Source of the DNA: JBOGNO01 sp050747245
Lineage (GTDB): Bacteria; Acidobacteriota; Terriglobia; Acidiferrales; UBA7541
Assembly (NCBI GenBank): GCA_050747245.1
Contig: JBOGNO010000008.1
Span: 1 to 64,000 of the forward strand
Direction of reading: 5' to 3'
DNA length: 64,000 nucleotides
Shown here piece by piece: positions 59,801-64,000 of this stretch. The position numbers were made by a program, and so were the translations under genes. The notes beneath the pieces are model-generated. The model was given only the letters and a program-made list of their open reading frames with translations, was not told where the DNA came from and ran no database searches. Numbering within the stretch: the first letter of the stretch is position 1; each line of letters opens with the position of its first letter.

Positions 59801-60060
59801 CCGGAGTTGAAGCTTTCCCAGACGCCTCCGCCAACGGAACCAAAATAAAAATGATTGGGTTCGCCCGGAACGCCGGTGACGGCGTTGGCGCGGCCGCCGC
59901 GAAACGGGCCGAGCTCCCGCCAGCGCATGCCGGAGAAGAATCCCGCATCGTGCTGCTGCGCGGAGGCCGCTTGCGGCAATAGGCCGGAAAAAAGAATCAG
60001 GGTGAAGAGCAGCATGCCCGGCCGGACGAACTTTTCTGCGCTTCGGTGAGTCCTCTTCAT
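56836..60060 (-). CDS. Secreted BNR/sortilin-like beta-propeller protein
   Basis: 1074 residues with a signal peptide (MLLFTLILFSGLLPQAASAQ). Repeated sialidase/VPS10-type BNR motifs (GVYKSTDGGKTW, GVFRSTDGGATW, GLFKSTDGGATW, GLFRSDDSGATW, SVYRSTDAGKSF, YLWKTINGGQSW, IYRTADSGKTW) build one or two beta-propellers through residue ~700. A C-terminal all-beta part with GHYTVKLTASGKTYSQPLVV and a helical end follow. Commonly annotated as glycosyl hydrolase, but catalytic residues cannot be confirmed; a binding role is equally possible. It probably acts outside the cell. Confidence 0.88.
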   Translation of the reverse strand: MKRTHRSAEKFVRPGMLLFTLILFSGLLPQAASAQQHDAGFFSGMRWRELGPFRGGRANAVTGVPGEPNHFYFGSVGGGVWESFNSGETWTPIFDHQSIASIGAIAVAPSNPKIIYVGSGEADMRSQISYGNGVYKSTDGGKTWSHLGLDDTRQIGRALVDPRNPDVVFVAALGHAYGPSPDRGVFRSTDGGATWQKVLYQDENTGAIDLAFDPQNPQTIYAALWATRRPPWSIYPPANLPGGGLFKSTDGGATWQPLTNGLPTEGLGRIGVAVAPSDPHRVYAIVDARKGGLFRSDDSGATWSLLDADPRIWGRGWYFCNVVVDPQDSGTLYISNTSVYRSTDAGKSFTAIKGAPGGDDYHQLWIYPADGQRMILSSDQGVVVSVDGAKSWSSWYNQPTAQIYHVVADNQFPYWVYGAQQDSGAVKVASRSIHGEISFRDWAPACAGGESGYIAVDPKESNALFGDDVSRCDQSINVGRSISPNLGHADLGPFRRTWTLPVVFSPADHALYFSDQYLWKTINGGQSWERISSDLSREDPGVPPNLDPTTAADAPNGKRRGVIYTVAPSPVAAATLWAGTDDGLIHLTRDGGKTWKDVTPSALTPWSKVSMIEASRSDAAVAFASVDRHRLEDYKPYIYRTADSGKTWNLISAGIPDGSYVNSVREDPSREGLLFAGTELGAYVSFDSGDDWQPLQLNLPTASVRDFAIHGDDLIAATHGRGFWVLDDITPLRQIAAARAASGAFLFVPQEAIRMRIAGFDGTPLPFGSAVASNPPTGAILDYYLASPASGAVTLEILDAAGKSVHKYSSEDRPPHVDPNKLNIPAYWIRPGATLSTEAGMHRWVWDLRYASTGEGRGSAMAAMFGFGGGNWALPGHYTVKLTASGKTYSQPLVVKMDPRVKVPLLDLQRQFQLAQQITARQAQVNSARGEISRVHQQIVSLKKTAAGLPAGMENSELLSALDSLDRGAEAIGGPQDTSEFAGFGFGEDSADTSSLRFLGGELSQILSAVEGADAAPSETAVAAFAQSQNVISAALEKWSALKSKDLSRANSLLKSANLPPISLSPLEKTTHEP

Positions 60061-60709
60061 TTTTTCTCTCTTTCCACGGATTTTGATGCGCGAAACGCTG
60101 CTCGCAAGAGGAGACGCGCGAGAGAACGCAGAGGTTGCGCGAATCGCGCGGCTCGAGATTTTCAGATGGCTCTTCGAACGAGGAGAGGATAAGCGCGAGG
60201 AGGGAATTGGTCAAATGGCGAGAGAGTTCAACAATGGGAATCTCATTTCGACAAGGAAGCTCCGAATTGGGAATGAAAGGATGTCCGAAATGAAGATTGA
60301 GCGAGCGAAACATGCGAGAGATTCGCATCTGGAGCAGCTGAGAGGAAGGACTGTGTGACTGTGAACACAGTTTTGAGAGTTCGAGAGAAGCTTGGCAGTG
60401 AAGCGTGGGGTTAATTTGTGGAGAATTCGATGAGTAGTTCGTTTTGAGGATGGCCTACAGCTAATTTTGCAATTGAGGAAATTCTTGCAAAGCAAGATTG
60501 AATTTTGGAACGCAATGGCAAAGTTCTTGCACAAACACTGCCCGCGCGGGGTGCAATGCCCGAATAAGGAACAGGACTCTCGAATTTTGGGAGATGAGAC
60601 GCGGAGAGCGGAGTGAGCCGACGTGGCACAGCTCGAGCTCGTATCGCTCCCATGAGTCTCTCCCGCACAATCAAGACAGCGAAAACCAAAGGACGAAGGA
60701 GAAATCACG
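60061..60709. other. Regulatory region between the BNR gene and the polysaccharide locus
   Basis: About 650 bases. The left end must hold the promoter for the BNR gene; the right part holds the sigma-54-like promoter and a leader of roughly 170 bases for the FecR-like gene. No gene supported. Confidence 0.5.
60516..60531 (+). promoter_or_regulatory. Sigma-54-type promoter
   Basis: TGGCAAAGTTCTTGCA matches TGGCAC-N5-TTGCA at all but one consensus position, with the -24 GG and -12 GC ten bases apart as required. It reads toward the FecR-like gene and the polysaccharide export genes. Sigma-54 control of exopolysaccharide loci is known in other bacteria; the activator site and the activator gene are not visible here. 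Confidence 0.6.
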
Positions 60710-61402
60710 ATGCTGAAAGGACTTGTAGCGGTAGGCCTCTCGGTTCTGATGGTTTGCTTGCCCGCAGCTTGGGCTGCCACACCGGTGGCTCTCGGCCATG
60801 TGACCGCGACGGGTGCGGCGCAAATAAACGGCCAGGCGATACGTTCCGATATGACGGTATTTGCGGGGGACCACCTCGCGACGCAGGAGCAGACTTTGGC
60901 TTCGCTGTCATTTTCGGGAAGCAACCGGATTCTCGTTCCGGGCTCGACAGCGGTGACGATTGGCGAGCGGGATGGGCGTGTGGTGGTGGAGCTAGAACAC
61001 GGGGCGCTCGCAGTGCTGGCGCGCAGCGCCAAGCCGGTTGCCGTGGAGGCGATGGGCGCGCAGATTCTGCCGGTATCGAACGCGCCGGCGGTGATGGAAG
61101 TCGCCATTCAGGACAACATTCTGAAGGTAGTGATGCGGCGGGGAAGCGCCGAGCTGAAGGCCGCGAACAAGACTATTGAAGTGAAAGAAGGGAACGAACT
61201 GGACGCGACGATAGCGCCAAGCCCAACTCCACAAACGGGAGGCCAGTCGGCATTTGTCACGCACGAGGCTCTGTTCGCGATGATCGCCCTTGGCGCGGGC
61301 CTGACCGGTCTGGGGCTAGGTGTTTATGCAATCACGAATGACAAGGCCAACCCCGCGGATTGCGTGGCAAATTCAGTGACCGGAAAAATTGTTTGCCCGT
61401 AA
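60710..61402 (+). CDS. Secreted FecR-like protein of the polysaccharide locus
   Basis: 230 residues. Signal peptide (GLVAVGLSVLMVCLPAAWAA), then a FecR-type beta domain (GAAQINGQAIRSDMTVFAGD, ILVPGSTAVTIGERDGRVVV, LEHGALAVLARSAKPVAVEA) and a C-terminal membrane helix (ALFAMIALGAGLTGLGLGVYAI) with a Cys-containing tail. FecR-like proteins of this form lie in many exopolysaccharide loci, where their exact role is unclear. AGGAG lies eight bases before the ATG. Confidence 0.8.
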   Translation: MLKGLVAVGLSVLMVCLPAAWAATPVALGHVTATGAAQINGQAIRSDMTVFAGDHLATQEQTLASLSFSGSNRILVPGSTAVTIGERDGRVVVELEHGALAVLARSAKPVAVEAMGAQILPVSNAPAVMEVAIQDNILKVVMRRGSAELKAANKTIEVKEGNELDATIAPSPTPQTGGQSAFVTHEALFAMIALGAGLTGLGLGVYAITNDKANPADCVANSVTGKIVCP

Positions 61403-61624
61403 GAACGTGCCGGCCTATCCGCCCGCGGGAAATTGCGGGCGACGGGGCCGATCGGCGGCAGCGCGAGAGGGGCGAGCGTTTCTAATCTTCCCATCAAGAG
61501 ATCACAGCAACGTGCTCAAGGGCAGCCTGGAACGGACTCAAAAGGCCGGTAGCGACGCGTTTGCGCAATCGGATGAAGTGAACGAAGACGCAGCCTTGAC
61601 AGGAAACGGCAGCGGCGCTGGGCG

Positions 61625-62773
61625 ATGAAGCGAACGAGCACACAACTGATACTTCTTTCGAGCACGCTTATGCTGCACCCCGGACTCGCATTCGGCATGC
61701 TGCAAGAGGGTTCCCCCGCCGCCAATCCAAAAATCCAATCTGACCAGCACATCTCCCGCGAGACAACGCAAGATTACAACCGGCGGCTCAACGAATTGGA
61801 TCGCGAACTGGCTGGAAACGGTGCGCAGTCCGCTGCCGAGGACGACCGAATTGGGCCGGATGACTTGCTGACAATCTCGGTTTTCGATGCCCCGGAGTTA
61901 GGGCACTCCGTGAGGGTTTCCGCTGGCGGAGAGATTTACCTTCCCCTCGTCGGGACGGTTCGCGCCGCGGGCCTTGCGCCGCATGAACTGGAGATGGTGC
62001 TCGAAGAATTGCTGCGGCGAACGTACATGAAGGACCCCCACGTGAGCGTGTTGGTCCAGGAAATGCTCAGTCATCCAGTCTCGGTTTTCGGGGCTGTGAG
62101 GAAGCCAGGTGTTTATCAAATCCGCGGCGCGCGAAGCCTGATCGAGATTTTATCGCTGGCCGAAGGTCTGGCCGACGATGCGGGAGATGCGGTGGTAATC
62201 CTGCACAGGCCTGCTTCCTTGGCGACGGCTGTTCTGACCGACGCAAAAGATCCATCGATCTCCGGACCCGGAGAAATGCAGCCTGGTTCGGGGCCGCAAG
62301 CCGAATCCCCGGTGGATCCGAGTGGCGCGGAAGGCCGCAGCGAGGAAGTCAATCTGAAAAGGCTGTTCGAATCAGGTGACGCGGCTTCCAATGTGATGGT
62401 TTATCCCGGTGACGTGGTGAAGGTGGCGCGAGCAGGAATCGTCTACGTGGTGGGCGAGGTTCGCCGCCCGGGCGGCTTCCAATTGAAGAGCAACGAAAAC
62501 GTATCCGTCTTGCAAGCGATAGCGCTGGCAGAAGGACTTACGCACACGTCGGCAAAATCGCACGCCAGGATCATCCGCACGGATGCGAACACCGGAACAC
62601 GAACGGAGATTCCCCTCGATCTGGGGAAAATTCTCGCGGGCAAGATTGCCGATCCGCAGTTGCAGGCGAGAGACATCGTCTTCGTGCCGAACAGTGCGAG
62701 CCGCAATGCACTCTATCGAGGACTGGAGACGGGGCTGGCGATCGGAACGGGCTACGCCATCTACCGGCCATAG
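61625..62773 (+). CDS. Wza-type polysaccharide export protein
   Basis: 382 residues. Signal-like N-terminus (LILLSSTLMLHPGLAFG), then the Poly_export domain (IGPDDLLTISVFDAPELGHS, GEIYLPLVGTVRAAGLAPHE, YMKDPHVSVLVQE) and two SLBB domains (VSVFGAVRKPGVYQIRGARS; VYVVGEVRRPGGFQLKSNEN). It forms the outer-membrane pore for exopolysaccharide. A linker of about 50 residues rich in Pro, Gly and Ser sits between the SLBB domains. It lies upstream of the Wzz/GumC-like gene. Confidence 0.93.
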   Translation: MKRTSTQLILLSSTLMLHPGLAFGMLQEGSPAANPKIQSDQHISRETTQDYNRRLNELDRELAGNGAQSAAEDDRIGPDDLLTISVFDAPELGHSVRVSAGGEIYLPLVGTVRAAGLAPHELEMVLEELLRRTYMKDPHVSVLVQEMLSHPVSVFGAVRKPGVYQIRGARSLIEILSLAEGLADDAGDAVVILHRPASLATAVLTDAKDPSISGPGEMQPGSGPQAESPVDPSGAEGRSEEVNLKRLFESGDAASNVMVYPGDVVKVARAGIVYVVGEVRRPGGFQLKSNENVSVLQAIALAEGLTHTSAKSHARIIRTDANTGTRTEIPLDLGKILAGKIADPQLQARDIVFVPNSASRNALYRGLETGLAIGTGYAIYRP

Positions 62774-62781
62774 GACAAGGC

Positions 62782-64000
62782 ATGGAGCCCGCAGACAAAC
62801 TCGCGCTCTTCGAACCGGCCCGGGCGGTTGTGGAGCGCAAGCGCGCCGAACTGCTTCGACCCGGCCCGCCTTCGACCATCGAGCAGGATCCCAATTTGCA
62901 ATCCTATTGGCGGGTGATCCAGAAACGGCGATGGACGATTCTTTCCATCGTGCTGATTGTATTCACCGTGGTATTGATCGCCACGCTCAAGGAAAAACAG
63001 GTGTACCGCTCCAGGGCCATGATCGAGATCGACAAGGAAAACCCGAACATTTTGACGGTCCAGGAAATGTTCCAGCTCGAGAATGAATCGGACGCCTATC
63101 TGGAGACGCAATTCCGGATCGTGCAGAGCGAGAGCGTGGCGAAGCGGGTGATCGCCGAATTGCATCTCGATCAGATGCCGGAATTCAATCCGCGACCCCA
63201 GGCGTGGCCGTGGAGTCGGAACCGCAATGCGACTAGTGGCACGGGCGAAGCCGCCTCCGATCCCACGAGCGAACAGGAAGTGCTGCAGCGGTTCGAAGAC
63301 CGGCTGACCATCGAGCCCGTGAAACAGAGCCGACTGCTGCAAATCAATTTCGAGTCCGAGAACCCCAGGCTGGCCGCTCAAATTGCGAACAGCGTCACCA
63401 AGGATTACATCGAAGAAAACCTCGAGAATCGCTGGAATGCTACGGAAAAGGCGACGGAATGGCTCGGAGAACAGTTGCAGGACGTGAAAGGCAAGCTCGA
63501 AAAATCCGAGGATGACCTGCAGCAGTATGCGCAAACGAACGGGCTCCTCTTTCTGGAATCGAATGAGGGCAAATCGGAAAACATTCTGGACGAGCGGCTG
63601 CGTCAGCTCCAAGAAGAGTTGACGAAGGCGCAGGGCGATCTCTACGGGAAGGAATCGCTCTACCGCCTGGTGCAATCGGGCGAGATCAGCTCGCTCCCGG
63701 GGATAGTGGACAGCCAACTGGTGCAAAGCCTGACGCTGCGACTTTCCGATTTGCAGGCCAGCTACGCACAATTGGCGACGACGTTTTCACCCGACTATCC
63801 CAAAGTGAAACAACTCAAGAGCGAGATCGACAAGACGCAAGAGATGGTCACCAACCAACAGAAGCAGATCGCCGGAAAAATCACGGATGAATACCTGGCG
63901 GCCGCGCGCCGCGAGAAGCTGGTCCGCGACGCATTCGAGCAGCAACAACGGGAAGCCAACCGGGTGGCCGGAGAGGTGGCGCAATACAACATCCTTAAGC
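62782..64000 (+). CDS. Wzz/GumC-type polysaccharide chain-length protein (partial)
   Basis: The first 406 residues, open to the window end. The ATG lies six bases after the last base of the export gene's stop region. After about 45 residues comes SYWRVIQKRRWTILSIVLIV and a membrane helix (IVLIVFTVVLIATL), then the Wzz domain (VYRSRAMIEIDKENPN, YLETQFRIVQSESVAKRVI) and a long periplasmic coiled coil (GEQLQDVKGKLEKSEDDLQQ; KVKQLKSEIDKTQEMVTNQQ). It sets polysaccharide chain length with Wza. A C-terminal tyrosine kinase domain (BY-kinase) may follow outside the window. Confidence 0.92.
   Translation, partial: MEPADKLALFEPARAVVERKRAELLRPGPPSTIEQDPNLQSYWRVIQKRRWTILSIVLIVFTVVLIATLKEKQVYRSRAMIEIDKENPNILTVQEMFQLENESDAYLETQFRIVQSESVAKRVIAELHLDQMPEFNPRPQAWPWSRNRNATSGTGEAASDPTSEQEVLQRFEDRLTIEPVKQSRLLQINFESENPRLAAQIANSVTKDYIEENLENRWNATEKATEWLGEQLQDVKGKLEKSEDDLQQYAQTNGLLFLESNEGKSENILDERLRQLQEELTKAQGDLYGKESLYRLVQSGEISSLPGIVDSQLVQSLTLRLSDLQASYAQLATTFSPDYPKVKQLKSEIDKTQEMVTNQQKQIAGKITDEYLAAARREKLVRDAFEQQQREANRVAGEVAQYNILK

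Noticed and set aside
60211..61107. 298-codon minus-strand frame opposite the FecR-like gene
   Set aside because: Shadow of the plus-strand gene; Ser/Arg-rich translation and no ribosome site.

Overview
The window looks like a chromosomal segment of an acidobacterium (inference). The grounds are a VWFA-related protein of the type named after Acidobacteria, two large Hanks-type kinases fused to repeat/TPR sensor regions, paired DUF3857/transglutaminase-like secreted proteins, secreted M20, amidohydrolase and BNR-repeat proteins, and a moderately high GC content. Most genes are ordinary housekeeping or envelope genes in short, tightly packed operons.

Layout. 1-441: end of an IS3-like element that has landed in a small lipoprotein gene. 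442-5478: giant Ser/Thr kinase with 52-residue repeats. 6169-8469: a tRNA-Pro(CGG) gene and a 46-bp duplicate of its 3' end bracket a 2.2-kb segment with a frameshifted AraC regulator and a DUF1330 gene, the footprint of an old tRNA-site island. 8620-12947: rtcB, serA, a yqeY-like gene and an unknown gene. 12948-13731: intergenic region with two unrelated paired repeats. 13732-20811: second kinase and two DUF3857 proteins. 21144-24203: OPT transporter and rhomboid protease. 24265-34714: central carbon metabolism (pyk; an apparent glgC-methyltransferase-eno-DUF4870-gpmI-hydroxyacid dehydrogenase operon) with a secreted M20 peptidase and a VWFA protein.

34843-40015 is the most unusual part: a compact, C-rich, one-directional integrated element of about 5.15 kb bounded by 19-bp direct repeats, inserted between glgC and rpsU. 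It carries a tyrosine recombinase whose two halves are joined only by a -1 shift on a run of seven A, a chain of tiny genes overlapping by ATGA/GTGA-type junctions (some HTH-like, one a 33-residue membrane peptide), a four-copy 76-bp hairpin-bearing tandem repeat, about 1 kb of hairpin-rich non-coding DNA, and two very basic unknown proteins. The last gene reads through the right att site. If the element is circularised in silico, that reading frame continues through the joined att core and stops in an ATGA overlap with the integrase start. No replication or capsid gene is recognisable.

40183-54597: rpsU, a zinc-ribbon protein, a Tat-exported aminotransferase, two DinB-fold proteins, sucA, a methyltransferase, a thioredoxin-like protein, YceI, an amidohydrolase, a second aminotransferase, a receiver-HATPase protein and a metallophosphoesterase. 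54731-56835: an orphan HEPN/RES-type toxin-like protein next to two more copies of the 67-bp-spaced repeat seen at 13.3 kb. 56836-60060: large secreted BNR-repeat protein. 60516-64000: start of an exopolysaccharide export locus (sigma-54-like promoter, FecR-like protein, Wza-type exporter, Wzz/GumC-type protein cut by the window end).
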